Shown here: positions 47,590 through 56,359 of the stretch, one piece after another
How the letters are laid out: each line of letters starts with the position of its first letter
How positions within the stretch are numbered: the stretch's first letter is position 1
From: DASYXZ01 sp035946625
GTDB taxonomy: Bacteria > Acidobacteriota > Terriglobia > UBA7540
Reading direction: 5' to 3'
Assembly: GCA_035946625.1 (NCBI GenBank)
Contig: DASYZE010000067.1
Coordinates: 1 to 64,000, forward strand
Length of the DNA: 64,000 bases
Notes under the pieces: generated by a model
Seen by the model: the letters and a program-made list of their open reading frames with translations, nothing else
What the model was told of the DNA's origin: nothing
The model's database searches: none
Program-made: the position numbers and the translations under genes

Positions 47590-48507
47590 TCACGCCGCAG
47601 CACTCTTGATCAGCCCAAGCTTTTCAAGGACCGACCGGAGATCCCTGCGGTCCGAGGCCACCATGGGGGCCAGGGGCGGGCGGACCGGGCCCGCATTCAT
47701 TCCACATAGATTCATAGCCTCTTTGATGACAGTCACGACATAGCCAGGTCGCCTGGCTCGCAAATCGTACACGGCGATGGCTTCTTTTTCCACCACTCTA
47801 GCCGCTTTCTCCAGATCCCCTTGGCGAAGGTGCGCGAGAATTTTCAGCGGAGTCTGGGGCATGAAGTTCACAATGCCACTGGTGAAGGCTTTCACGCCCA
47901 GGGCGAAATAGCTGGGTGCAAGAATCTCTCCCACTCCGCAAAGGAGTTCCATCCGATCACCCACGGCGTCCCATTGGCGGATGAACTGCTTCAGATCTCC
48001 GTGCTCATCTTTGAGGCCCACAATGTTCGTGATGGCAGCCAAGCGGCGCAACAGGGCGGGGCTGAAGTTCAACGCGGGAGTCTGAAAAAGTACCATGCCC
48101 AATTTGGTGGCGTTGGCAATGGTACGGTAGTATTCGTACAGCCCATCATCGGTCGTATTCGTGTATTGAGGAGGCAAGGCCAGCACACCGTCCGCTCCGT
48201 ACTCTTCCGCCGCGTGGGCCAGTTCGCAGGCCACGGGCACGCAAAATCCCACCCCCACCAGCACCGGTTTACGGCGGTGAACTTCCTCCACCACAGCGCT
48301 GCCTACGACTTTGTGTTCTTCCGGGGAAACCGAAAAGATTTCGCCATTGTTTCCGAGTGCCACCACCACGTCGCAAGTGGCAGCAAGCTGGCTCGCATTT
48401 TGCCGCAGCGCTTCAAGATTAATACTAAGGTCGGCGTGGAAGGGCGTAACTCCAAATCCCACGATTCCACGTAAAGCGGTTCTCAACTCGTTCGGAGTAG
48501 TAGACAT
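47590..48507 (-). CDS. DapA/NAL-family aldolase
   Basis: This 305-residue TIM-barrel Schiff-base lyase has GVTPFHADLSINLEALRQNA and ALGNNGEIFSVSPEEHKVVG (where many have GTTGE). The catalytic Lys is in IVGLKDEHGDLKQFIRQWDA. Tyr and Thr positions in LPPQYTNTTDDGLYEYY fit the fold. The GNNGE loop, in place of GTTGE, argues against dihydrodipicolinate synthase itself; 5-dehydro-4-deoxyglucarate dehydratase-like or another keto-acid lyase is more likely. Confidence 0.82.
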   Translation of the reverse strand: MSTTPNELRTALRGIVGFGVTPFHADLSINLEALRQNASQLAATCDVVVALGNNGEIFSVSPEEHKVVGSAVVEEVHRRKPVLVGVGFCVPVACELAHAAEEYGADGVLALPPQYTNTTDDGLYEYYRTIANATKLGMVLFQTPALNFSPALLRRLAAITNIVGLKDEHGDLKQFIRQWDAVGDRMELLCGVGEILAPSYFALGVKAFTSGIVNFMPQTPLKILAHLRQGDLEKAARVVEKEAIAVYDLRARRPGYVVTVIKEAMNLCGMNAGPVRPPLAPMVASDRRDLRSVLEKLGLIKSAAA

Positions 48508-48565
48508 TTAACCAATCCTCTCCGGTCAGCCTACGGCGGCCGGCCCCATGGACGGCCCCAACTCA

Positions 48566-49642
48566 TTATCCCGAGTGCCGAAAGTGTACCACCTCGCCGT
48601 CACTCACCACGTACTCTTTCCCCTCGAGTTTCAGGAGGGCGCGGGTGCGAGCCTCGGCAAGACTGCCGGTACTGATCAAGTCGTCGTACTTCACCACCTC
48701 GGCGCGAATGAAGCCTTTCTGCAAATCGGTGTGAATTTCGCCCGCGGCCTCGAGCGCCGTGGTTCCGGAGCGGATGGTCCACGCCCGGCACTCATCTTCG
48801 CCCACAGTGAAAAACGAGATCAGGCCCAAAAGATGATAGCTGGAGCGGATCAGGCGCGCCGCGCCTGATTCTTTCAAGCCGTAACTCGCCAGGAATTCTC
48901 CCGCTTCTTCCCCGCCCAACTCGGCCAGCTCTGCTTCCACCTGGCCGCAAACAGCCGTCACGGCAGTGCGCGGCCGCTGCTTCAGTCCGGCGCCGGCCGC
49001 GAACTCATCCGCTGCGTTGGCGTGCGCTGCTTCCTTTTCACCCAGGTTCAAAACGTAGAGCATCGGCTTGGAAGATAGAAAAGTAAATCCCCGAATCAAG
49101 CGTTCATCCTCTGGACTGCAAGCGACTTCCCGCAGCGGCGTCTGTTTTTCCAGGGCCGCCTTGCAAGTTTGCAAAACCTTGAATTCTTTCTCGAGCGCCG
49201 GGAGCTTTTGCTTCTTCAAGTCCTTATCCAGACGCGCCAGGCGCTTTTCAACCACGCTCAAGTCGGAGAGGATCAACTCCAGTTCCACGTTTTCAATGTC
49301 AGCCTGCGGGTTCACCGCGCCCCCTGCGGAGCTTCCATCGTCAAAGGTACGCACCACGTGAGCGAGCGCGTCCATTTCGCGCAAGCTTGCCATCTGCGAG
49401 CCGGTGCGCGCGATCTCAATCACGCTGCCTGGTGTGTCCACATACTCAATAGTCGCGTAAACGGTGCTTTTCGGCTGGTACATCTCCTTCAAGCGGTCCA
49501 GGCGTGCGTCCGGAACCCGCACCACGCTGACGTGGGCTTCCTGTTTCCCGGAGGTCAGCCCGCTGCCATGCGCGTGGGTCAGGATGCGAAATAAAGTCGT
49601 CTTGCCCACCTGGGCAAGACCTACAATGCCAATCTTGAGCAC
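48566..49642 (-). CDS. ychF: Obg-like ATPase YchF
   Basis: This 358-residue translational P-loop ATPase has LKIGIVGLAQVGKTTLFRIL, YVDTPGSVIEIARTGSQMAS (switch region) and LYVLNLGEKEA near the altered NKxE position. A coiled-coil insert carries RLARLDKDLKKQKLPALEKE, and a TGS domain closes in GFIRAEVVKYDDLISTGSLA. The start is GTG 49642 with GAGG upstream, which puts the P-loop at residue 10 as in the family. The upstream extension to 49741 is unlikely. Confidence 0.93.
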   Translation of the reverse strand: MLKIGIVGLAQVGKTTLFRILTHAHGSGLTSGKQEAHVSVVRVPDARLDRLKEMYQPKSTVYATIEYVDTPGSVIEIARTGSQMASLREMDALAHVVRTFDDGSSAGGAVNPQADIENVELELILSDLSVVEKRLARLDKDLKKQKLPALEKEFKVLQTCKAALEKQTPLREVACSPEDERLIRGFTFLSSKPMLYVLNLGEKEAAHANAADEFAAGAGLKQRPRTAVTAVCGQVEAELAELGGEEAGEFLASYGLKESGAARLIRSSYHLLGLISFFTVGEDECRAWTIRSGTTALEAAGEIHTDLQKGFIRAEVVKYDDLISTGSLAEARTRALLKLEGKEYVVSDGEVVHFRHSG

Positions 49643-49764
49643 ATTCACCTCGGGCGCCGCTCCCGAAAAGGACGGCACGAAATTGTTTGAAGTATTGATA
49701 GTAACATAGCCCGGCCATTCCGGTTTCCGCCGTGCGTCCAAGGCTCGATGATTAAATTACGAAC

Positions 49765-50604
49765 ATGAACCTGCGAGTGATGACCCATTCGGATGTTCCT
49801 GCCGGCATGCGATTGAAAGACCTTTCCGGTTGGAATCAAACGGCCGAAGACTGGCAGCGATTTCTTCAATCGAATCCCGAGGGATGTTTCGTTGCCGAGT
49901 CGGATGGCTCGGTCTGCGGTACGGCTGCCACCATCATTTATGAGAATCGGTTGGCGTGGATCGGCATGGTGCTGGTGGACCCGAAGAACTGTGGCCGGGG
50001 CATTGGAACGCAACTGCTCAAACGCGCCATTGAGCATCTGGATGCGCGCCACATTCCCACCATCAAGCTTGACGCGACTCCGCAAGCAAAGGCCATTTAC
50101 GAGCGGCTTGGTTTCGCGACGGAGTTTGAAATTGAAAGATGGGCGCTCCAACGGCCGCCTGGCGCAGCGGATGCGGAACTCCGTTCCGCCGAACCGAACT
50201 TCGAGCGAATAGCGAAACTGGACCGAAATATTTTCGGTGCCGACCGAGGAAGCTTGCTGGCCTCGCTCAACCAGGGCGCGCCCGAGTTTACTCTGGCGGT
50301 CCAGCGCGAGAACGATTTGGCCGCCTACTCACTCGGTCGCCGGGGCTCACGCGCGGACCATCTGGGTCCGTGGATGGCGCGGGATGAATCCAGCGCACGT
50401 GAAATACTGGAGAAGTTTCTGCGCCGGTCGGGGCGCGACACCGTTTTTGTGGATTGCCTGAAATCAAATCCCTTTGCCGGGGATTTGTTGCGGTCACACC
50501 ATTTCAAGTTCGCGCGCCCCCTGACGCGCATGGTGCGGGGATCGAATGCCAATCCCGGCCGGCCTGAACTTCTATGCGCAATCCTGGGGCCCGAGTTTGG
50601 ATAA
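49765..50604 (+). CDS. GNAT acetyltransferase with second GNAT-like half
   Basis: This 279-residue protein has a canonical GNAT domain: acetyl-CoA loop VDPKNCGRGIGTQLLKRAIE and KAIYERLGFATEFEIERWAL. A second, weaker GNAT-like half follows (residues about 145-275), ending GDLLRSHHFKFARPLTRMVR. This is the Acetyltransf_18/YitH-type arrangement. The substrate is unknown. It is divergent from ychF across 122 bases. Confidence 0.82.
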   Translation: MNLRVMTHSDVPAGMRLKDLSGWNQTAEDWQRFLQSNPEGCFVAESDGSVCGTAATIIYENRLAWIGMVLVDPKNCGRGIGTQLLKRAIEHLDARHIPTIKLDATPQAKAIYERLGFATEFEIERWALQRPPGAADAELRSAEPNFERIAKLDRNIFGADRGSLLASLNQGAPEFTLAVQRENDLAAYSLGRRGSRADHLGPWMARDESSAREILEKFLRRSGRDTVFVDCLKSNPFAGDLLRSHHFKFARPLTRMVRGSNANPGRPELLCAILGPEFG

Positions 50605-50683
50605 TCTAAACTCGTAAAATTGTTGGTCAACGCGCCAACTTCCGCTAGAATCTTAAAGAGGGTGTGCGCAGGCTAAAAGCGGG

Positions 50684-50758
50684 TGGTGGGCGATACAGGA
50701 TTCGAACCTGTGACTTCTACCGTGTGAGGATAGCACTCTACCGCTGAGTTAATCGCCC
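50684..50758 (-). tRNA. tRNA-Val (anticodon CAC)
   Basis: On the minus strand the acceptor arm GGGCGAT pairs with ATCGCCC. The T-arm holds GTTCGAATC, and the anticodon loop CTCACAC gives anticodon CAC, read as GUG valine codons. An A discriminator and CCA end are encoded. It is 75 bases and antisense to the gap between the GNAT and MoxR genes. Confidence 0.95.
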
Positions 50759-50826
50759 GCGATCATGTTTGAAGATAACAAATTCCGCGCCGCAGGTCTA
50801 GTGCGGCCGGGTTTCTCCAAGAGCAG

Positions 50827-51804
50827 ATGAGTGTGAATCGGGCCGAAGTTAGCCAACAATCCGCCCCTTCGAACGAACTGATTGCGCGCCTGGAGCGGTC
50901 CATTCAATCTGTAATCCGGGGAAAGAACGAGGTAATCCAACTCGCCCTGGTCGCGCTTTTTTCCCGCGGACATTTATTGATAGAAGACGTTCCTGGCGTT
51001 GGCAAGACCACGCTGGCGCATTCCCTGGCCCGGTCTTTCAACTGCAATTTTCACCGCGTCCAATTTACTTCGGACATGCTGCCCTCCGACGTGATCGGGG
51101 TGAGCGTCTTCAGCCAGCCCACCCAACTTTTTGAATTTCGTCCCGGACCTATTTTCGCCAACATCGTGCTGGCCGATGAAATCAACCGCACCACTCCCAA
51201 AACGCAGAGCGCTCTGCTCGAGGCGATGAACGAGTATCAGGTGACAGTGGACAACCGGACATTCCCGCTGCCCCAGCCCTTCATGGTGATGGCCACGCAA
51301 AATCCCATCGAACACCACGGGACTTATCCCCTGCCCGAGTCGCAACTCGACCGGTTCCTGATGCGGGTGAAAATGGGCTACCCTTCCACTGAAAGCGAGA
51401 AGGAAATTCTTTCCAACTTTGCCGCGTCGGAGCCGCTGGCCAACGTCGAACCGGTGATGACGTCTGAAGAAGTGCTTGAAATCCAGCAGGCGGTCCGCCG
51501 CGTCACCGTGGACGAGCAACTGATCAACTACACGCTCGCCATTGTGGAAAAAACGCGCCACCATGAGTTTCTGAGCCTGGGCGTAAGCCCGCGCGGTTCC
51601 ATGTCACTTTATCGGGCCGCCCAGGCCCTGGCCGTGATCGAAGGCCGAAGTTACTGCATCCCGGATGATTTCAAGCGCCTGGTGTTGCCCGTGTTCACGC
51701 ATCGGTGCGTAGTCAGTCCGCGCTATGTTTCCGCGCTCAAAAAAGTGGATCAGGCAGAGGCCATGCTCCAGGAAATTGTTGACGCCACGCCCGTCCCGAT
51801 TTAA
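50827..51804 (+). CDS. MoxR-family AAA+ ATPase
   Basis: This 325-residue AAA+ ATPase has HLLIEDVPGVGKTTLAHSLA (Walker A), NIVLADEINRTTPKTQSALL (Walker B) and VMATQNPIEHHGTYPLPESQ (sensor 1), with LDRFLMRVKMGYPSTESEKE. MoxR proteins act as chaperones for metalloenzyme or envelope-protein assembly, usually beside DUF58 and von Willebrand A proteins. The stop overlaps the DUF58 start (TAATG). Confidence 0.95.
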   Translation: MSVNRAEVSQQSAPSNELIARLERSIQSVIRGKNEVIQLALVALFSRGHLLIEDVPGVGKTTLAHSLARSFNCNFHRVQFTSDMLPSDVIGVSVFSQPTQLFEFRPGPIFANIVLADEINRTTPKTQSALLEAMNEYQVTVDNRTFPLPQPFMVMATQNPIEHHGTYPLPESQLDRFLMRVKMGYPSTESEKEILSNFAASEPLANVEPVMTSEEVLEIQQAVRRVTVDEQLINYTLAIVEKTRHHEFLSLGVSPRGSMSLYRAAQALAVIEGRSYCIPDDFKRLVLPVFTHRCVVSPRYVSALKKVDQAEAMLQEIVDATPVPI

Positions 51805-53243
51805 TGCAGTGCGCGGGCAAACCTCAAGGCGGAACACCGGCCCCTATGCGTTCCCTTACCCAACCCGCCCCACGTAACATCTGGCGCGAGCTTTGGGCCC
51901 ATTCGCGCGCGGTGCTGGCCACCCTCGACCGGGCGGCGTGGATAAGATTTTTCCTCGCGCTCTTTACCCTCTCTTTTTCTTTTTTTCTCGCCCTGCTTTC
52001 GGCGGCGCTGAATCAAAGCGGCCATCACGCTCTCGGTCCCGCGTGTGCCGCGCTGTCCCTGCTGCTGGCGGGGATTATCGCCGTCAAGGTGGTCCCCTTC
52101 CTCGCCCGGCGCACGAAGCTTGAGCGCTGGGTGATGAAAATCGAGTACGAGTTCACGCGCGAGGGCGCCGTCTATCTGATGATCATTGCGGTCATCATCG
52201 TGGCGGCATTAAACACGGGCAACAACCTGCTGTTCATCATTCTGGCCAGCCTGCTGGCGGGAATTCTGGTCTCGGGAATCCTTTCCAAAATCGTGCTCTC
52301 GGAACTGGAATTGGAATTCGTGCTTCCTGACCATTTGTTTGCGGGGCAGCCGGTAATCTCGCGCCTGACACTCCAAAACTTGAAATGGTTTCTCCCTTCG
52401 TTTTCGATGACGGTAGCGGCGCGCGATCCGGCGCAAAACAAGAAGCCCAAGGCAGCCGTCACGCTGTGCCGCCAGATTCTGGACGAGCCCGTTTACCTGC
52501 CTTACGTCCCGCACCGCTCGAGCGTAACTCAGCACGTGGAGCTCACTTTCCCGCACCGCGGCCGCTATACCCAGGAAGGTTTTCGAGTGAGCACCAAGTT
52601 TCCATTCGGCTTTATGAAAAAAACCCGCGAAGTTTCAGCGCGCCAGGAAATCCTGGTGCTGCCCGGCATCGAACCCACGGAAGAATTCGCGCACATCCTT
52701 CCTCTGGTGAGCGGCGAGGTGGAGAGTTATTTCAAGGGCCACGGCCACGACCTCTACGGCATTCGGGACTATCAGGAGTCCGACACAGCACGCCACGTGG
52801 ATTGGAAGGCGAGCGCAAGGTCGCAGCAATTGAAAGTTCGTGAGTTTACCCGCGAGGACGACCGGCGGGTAGTGCTGGTTTTTGATGCGCGCCTTCCCGA
52901 GGTCAATGATAAAACTCCGGCGCAGTTTGAGAAGGCGGTGAACCTGTGCGCATGCCTGGCGTGGCATTTTTGTGAAGTGGAAACACAATTGCAATTCATC
53001 ACCAATGGCTTTGAGACTGTCATGGCGTCCGCGCGCGATGTCGTATATCCCGCTCTTGAAACGCTGGCCCTGATCGAACCCAAGGTGGAACGATCCCCGG
53101 CGGACGCGCCTGCAGTGCCTTCGTTGATACCACCATCGGTCCGTACTAACGGTTTTCACATCATCATCAGTTGCCAACCACGCGGCTCTCTCTCTATCCT
53201 GCCCCTCGGACCTTCCCATACGGTTTATATGGATTCGCTTTAG
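51804..53243 (+). CDS. DUF58 membrane-anchored protein
   Basis: This 479-residue protein has membrane helices at about 48-72 (FLALFTLSFSFFLALLSAAL) and at about 118-165 (VYLMIIAVIIVAALNTGNNL, then IIL ASLLAGILVSGILS). A beta domain follows, then the DUF58 core with RDYQESDTARHVDWKASARS and LVFDARLPE. It is the usual MoxR partner. ATG 51804 overlaps the moxR stop; ATG 51846 is also possible. The transglutaminase gene that often follows is absent here. Confidence 0.9.
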   Translation: MQCAGKPQGGTPAPMRSLTQPAPRNIWRELWAHSRAVLATLDRAAWIRFFLALFTLSFSFFLALLSAALNQSGHHALGPACAALSLLLAGIIAVKVVPFLARRTKLERWVMKIEYEFTREGAVYLMIIAVIIVAALNTGNNLLFIILASLLAGILVSGILSKIVLSELELEFVLPDHLFAGQPVISRLTLQNLKWFLPSFSMTVAARDPAQNKKPKAAVTLCRQILDEPVYLPYVPHRSSVTQHVELTFPHRGRYTQEGFRVSTKFPFGFMKKTREVSARQEILVLPGIEPTEEFAHILPLVSGEVESYFKGHGHDLYGIRDYQESDTARHVDWKASARSQQLKVREFTREDDRRVVLVFDARLPEVNDKTPAQFEKAVNLCACLAWHFCEVETQLQFITNGFETVMASARDVVYPALETLALIEPKVERSPADAPAVPSLIPPSVRTNGFHIIISCQPRGSLSILPLGPSHTVYMDSL

Positions 53244-53270
53244 CAAGACGACGAAAAAGCCCCCCAAGAT

Positions 53271-53347
53271 GTCATCCTGAGCGAAGCGAAGGATCTCGTA
53301 CAGTCTTGAAATCAATAACAAAGATTCTTCGCTGCGATCAGAATGAC
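53271..53347. repeat. REP-like palindromic repeat
   Basis: It begins GTCATCCTGAGCGAAGCGAA and ends ATCAGAATGAC, an imperfect inverted repeat of the intergenic type. It lies between DUF58 and the fucosidase. Confidence 0.7.
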
Positions 53348-53453
53348 AGGGTCGAAGTTTTTTCATCAACCTGTTGGGAGCTAGCGACCCGCGGTTCCAA
53401 GCCGCAATTGTGTTATGCTGCGTTCCCGTAATTGTTGGAAAGGGGACAGTCGC

Positions 53454-54764
53454 ATGAAGCGAAAGTTTATTTTCACGATCATCGCAGCCATGGTCGCCGC
53501 CAGCGTCAGCCTTCGGCCCTGCAGGGCAGCAAGTCCTGCGGCTATCACATTCACGCCGCAACAGGAGCGGTTTCGCAACGCCGGCTTTGGGATGTTTATC
53601 CATTGGGGCGTTTACAGCGTGCTCGGCGACGGCGAGTGGGTGATGGAAAATCGCAAGATGTCGGTGGCTGATTACGAAAAAGTTCCGCCTCAGTTTAATC
53701 CGACGGAGTTCAATGCCGCCGAGTGGGTGGCGCTGGCCAAGGGCGCAGGCATGAAGTACATCACCATCACCAGTAAGCACCACGACGGCTTCGCCATGTT
53801 TGCCACCAAACAGTCAGATTGGAACATCGTGAACCGCACTCCTTATAAAAAAGACCCGTTGAAGATGCTGGCTGATGAGTGTCACAAGCAGGGCATCAAA
53901 TTGTTTTTCTATTACTCCGAGCTTGACTGGCACAACCCGGATTATTTTCCGCTGGGCCGCACCGGCCACGCCTCCGGTCGCTCGCCGGGAGGCGATTGGA
54001 ACAAGTATCTCGATTACATGGATGCCCAGTTGACCGAGCTCTTGACCAATTATGGACCTATCGGCGGCATCTGGTTTGATGGCTGGTGGGACAAGCCTGA
54101 CGCGGATTGGCGCCTGCAACATACGTACGCGCTGATCCATCGCCTGCAACCCGCCGCGCTCATTGGCAGCAATCACCACCACAAGCCCAATCCCGGCGAA
54201 GATTTTCAGATGTTTGAAAAAGATTTGCCGGGACAGAAAACCGCCGAATTCAACAAGGACTCGGAGGTGGGCACGCTGCCGCTGGAAACCTGCGACACCA
54301 TCAACGGCGCCTGGGGCTACAACAAAAATGACAAGCGTTACAAAAGCGTCCCCGACCTGGTTCATTACCTCGTGCGCGCCGCGGGCAATAACGCAAACTT
54401 CCTTCTAAATATCGGCCCCATGCCGAGTGGGAAAATTCAGCCCGAGTTTGTGGAGCGGCTGCACGCCATGGGCGAGTGGCTCTCGAAAAACGGCGAGAGC
54501 ATTTATGGAACGCGCGGCGGCCCCATCCCGCCCCAGCCGTGGGGCGTGACCACTCAAAAGGGCAACAAGATTTACGTTCATCTCCTCACGGCGAACACCG
54601 GCGCGCTGGTGCTCCCCAAAATAGACAAGCAAATCGAGAGTGCTTATTTGCTTGATGGCGGTGAAAAGCTGAAACCCCAGCCGATTGACCAGGGCACCCT
54701 TTTCATTTTGCCGCCCTCGGTCAACGACTCCATGGACGTCATCATCGTGCTGGAGACAAAGTAG
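53454..54764 (+). CDS. Family GH29 alpha-L-fucosidase, secreted
   Basis: This 436-residue enzyme has a signal peptide (MKRKFIFTIIAAMVAASVSL, cut near CRA-A). The catalytic barrel has FRNAGFGMFIHWGVYSVLGD, ITSKHHDGFAMF and GPIGGIWFDGWWDKP, where D209 is the nucleophile. The ATG at 53454 gives the signal sequence first. It removes terminal alpha-L-fucose from plant or microbial glycans. The 3-prime end (codons for VNDSMDVIIVLETK and the stop) recurs in diverged form at 55461-55514, across a toxin-antitoxin pair. Confidence 0.95.
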   Translation: MKRKFIFTIIAAMVAASVSLRPCRAASPAAITFTPQQERFRNAGFGMFIHWGVYSVLGDGEWVMENRKMSVADYEKVPPQFNPTEFNAAEWVALAKGAGMKYITITSKHHDGFAMFATKQSDWNIVNRTPYKKDPLKMLADECHKQGIKLFFYYSELDWHNPDYFPLGRTGHASGRSPGGDWNKYLDYMDAQLTELLTNYGPIGGIWFDGWWDKPDADWRLQHTYALIHRLQPAALIGSNHHHKPNPGEDFQMFEKDLPGQKTAEFNKDSEVGTLPLETCDTINGAWGYNKNDKRYKSVPDLVHYLVRAAGNNANFLLNIGPMPSGKIQPEFVERLHAMGEWLSKNGESIYGTRGGPIPPQPWGVTTQKGNKIYVHLLTANTGALVLPKIDKQIESAYLLDGGEKLKPQPIDQGTLFILPPSVNDSMDVIIVLETK

Positions 54765-54790
54765 CGAGCGCCGCAAAAGCGGCTTGCCAA

Positions 54791-55177
54791 TCAATCGCTG
54801 TGGGACACTGCTCGGGCATGGTTCCGTAGCCATTTTTCCAAAGCATCGAAGCGGAACTGATTTTGTTCGTAGAGGTTGATGAGAAAGTGATATGCCTCGT
54901 GGTCTTCGAATTCCAGGCGATAGCCGTTGACACGCAGAAACGCCGCTGTCACTGAGATCGCTGTGCGTTTATTGCCATCCAAGAAAGGATGATTTTGCGA
55001 GAGGCTTTCGAGCAACGCGGCTGCCTGTTCGATCACATCGTTATAGTATCCGGACTGCGGTCTGGCGATAGCGGATTCCAGCGCCCCGAGGTCACGAATT
55101 CCCGAAGTCCCACCAAAGCGGCGTAATGCCCTTTGATGGATCAAAAGTACTTCTTCAATGGAGGGATAGACTTTCAC
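54791..55177 (-). CDS. doc: Doc-family toxin (Fic fold)
   Basis: This 128-residue Doc protein has the Fic motif HPFLDGNKRTAISVTAAFLR (H63-D67-N69-K70-R71) and the leading VYPSIEEVLLIHQRALRRFG. Doc phosphorylates EF-Tu and stops translation. The ATG overlaps the antitoxin stop by four bases. It is antisense to its neighbours and sits 26 bases after the fucosidase stop. Confidence 0.93.
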   Translation of the reverse strand: MKVYPSIEEVLLIHQRALRRFGGTSGIRDLGALESAIARPQSGYYNDVIEQAAALLESLSQNHPFLDGNKRTAISVTAAFLRVNGYRLEFEDHEAYHFLINLYEQNQFRFDALEKWLRNHARAVSHSD

Positions 55178-55356
55178 TGGGCGAGCAGGCGCAGCAGTTC
55201 AGGGTGCTCTGCCATAAACTCTTCGGCAGCTCTCAGGATAGGGGTATCATCTGTCCGGCTCGCTGGGTCTTCCATATATTCGATAAACTTCCGCACCATG
55301 GCCTGCCGCTCGGGCGTTAGTCGTGAAACGATTTCAGCGAGGGTTTCAGTTTTCAT
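55174..55356 (-). CDS. Antitoxin of the Doc module
   Basis: This 60-residue protein is MKTETLAEIVSRLTPERQAM then VRKFIEYMEDPA, ending EEFMAEHPELLRLLAQ. It has the size and helical tail of Doc-type antitoxins but is not clearly Phd. GAGGAC precedes the ATG at 55356. The four-base overlap with doc supports coupled translation and neutralisation of the toxin. Confidence 0.75.
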   Translation of the reverse strand: MKTETLAEIVSRLTPERQAMVRKFIEYMEDPASRTDDTPILRAAEEFMAEHPELLRLLAQ

Positions 55357-55460
55357 TTTTGTCCTCTTCTCAAGAGCATAACTTTCTTTATGACTCTTTT
55401 CAAGCATTCCCTATGGAAGAACCGCGACACCAAGACCGGGGGGCGCGGTACGCGCTCTCT

Positions 55461-55514
55461 TCGGTTAACGATTCCGTGGACGTCATCATCGTGCTGGAGA
55501 CGAAGTAGCAAGCG
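55461..55514 (+). pseudogene. Duplicate of the fucosidase 3-prime end
   Basis: TCGGTTAACGATTCCGTGGA and the following bases match the fucosidase 3-prime end from 54717 (TCGGTCAACGACTCCATGGA) over about 54 bases with five or six changes, mostly silent. They include the codons for VNDSxDVIIVLETK and the stop (TAG at 55506). The only upstream part is unrelated, so it is a remnant. Confidence 0.8.
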
Positions 55515-55783
55515 TAGCGAAGAGCTCCGTCGTCTGCGGCTCCACCCGAAAGGCTCGGCACCCAGAATCCGACAGGCGATTGAAATCTTAGGCGATCAGG
55601 TTTATCTTACAGGTCGGGTGGAAAGTTGCCAGTGGAAATTTCGGCTCAAATTTTCTGCGCGACAATCCAGTAAGCTGATTTAGGAAATCCTGCCAACCGG
55701 GGCCTCAACTCATGGGATGCAGGGACCATGTTGTTTCGAAGTTCAGGCGGCACAGAGGTGTTGCCCTTCCGGAGGTGATTCCT

Positions 55784-56359
55784 GTGAATCGGGGCACGGG
55801 GCGTCTTCACTTCTTCTTTCACTCTCCTGATTCGGAGTTGCCAGTGAGGAACGTGCTTGGCACCAACACCAACAGGGGCGATCCGGATTATAAAACCGAG
55901 CCTTATATTGAGATAGGTGCTGAAAACTATTGTTATAAATGCTGGCCCCGGAACATCAATGGGTTCCATGATCGCGGCGAGCAGTATTTGTTTCTCTTCA
56001 CAACGTGCAGACGCGAGGGCACCAAACAATTCGGCGAGCGCTATGTGGTTGGACACATCAAAAGAACGAGCTTTGGCCGCAATTCCAATGGCGACTGGGC
56101 TGTCATCGGCCCGACGAAGCTCTATGCCTTCAAAGACGCCTTCCCTCTCGCAGATATCAGAGACAACTCTGAACAACCGAGGCGAGTGCGGAAGATCCTA
56201 ACGTCCAAAGAAGTGGCCCGCGTGCTCCACCACTTCAATGGCAAAACAAACATTCTCGAAGACTGCAGAAATGAGATCCGGAAGCTTAGGAGAAGGCTCC
56301 CGCTCCGCGAAAAGAGGAGACAGGAGAGGGCTGCGAAAGCATGCAAATTGTTTTGTTGA
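55784..56359 (+). CDS. Unknown protein of the modified-nucleotide cassette, PUA/EVE-like
   Basis: This 191-residue protein starts at GTG 55784 because GGAGGTGAT, a near-perfect Shine-Dalgarno, lies 8 bases before it; the frame to 55712 lacks a site. The middle, EQYLFLFTTCRREGTKQFGE then RYVVGHIKRTSFGRNSNGDW and GPTKLYAFKDAFPLADI, has a beta-barrel pattern like PUA/EVE domains. The tail is very basic. I do not recognise a named family. It overlaps the Nmad3-like gene by 19 bases. Confidence 0.5.
   Translation: MNRGTGRLHFFFHSPDSELPVRNVLGTNTNRGDPDYKTEPYIEIGAENYCYKCWPRNINGFHDRGEQYLFLFTTCRREGTKQFGERYVVGHIKRTSFGRNSNGDWAVIGPTKLYAFKDAFPLADIRDNSEQPRRVRKILTSKEVARVLHHFNGKTNILEDCRNEIRKLRRRLPLREKRRQERAAKACKLFC

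Noticed and set aside
47590..48507. Dihydrodipicolinate synthase (dapA) for lysine synthesis
   Set aside because: The GTTGE loop that defines the true enzyme is changed to GNNGE, and no lysine-pathway gene is adjacent, so only the family-level call is made.
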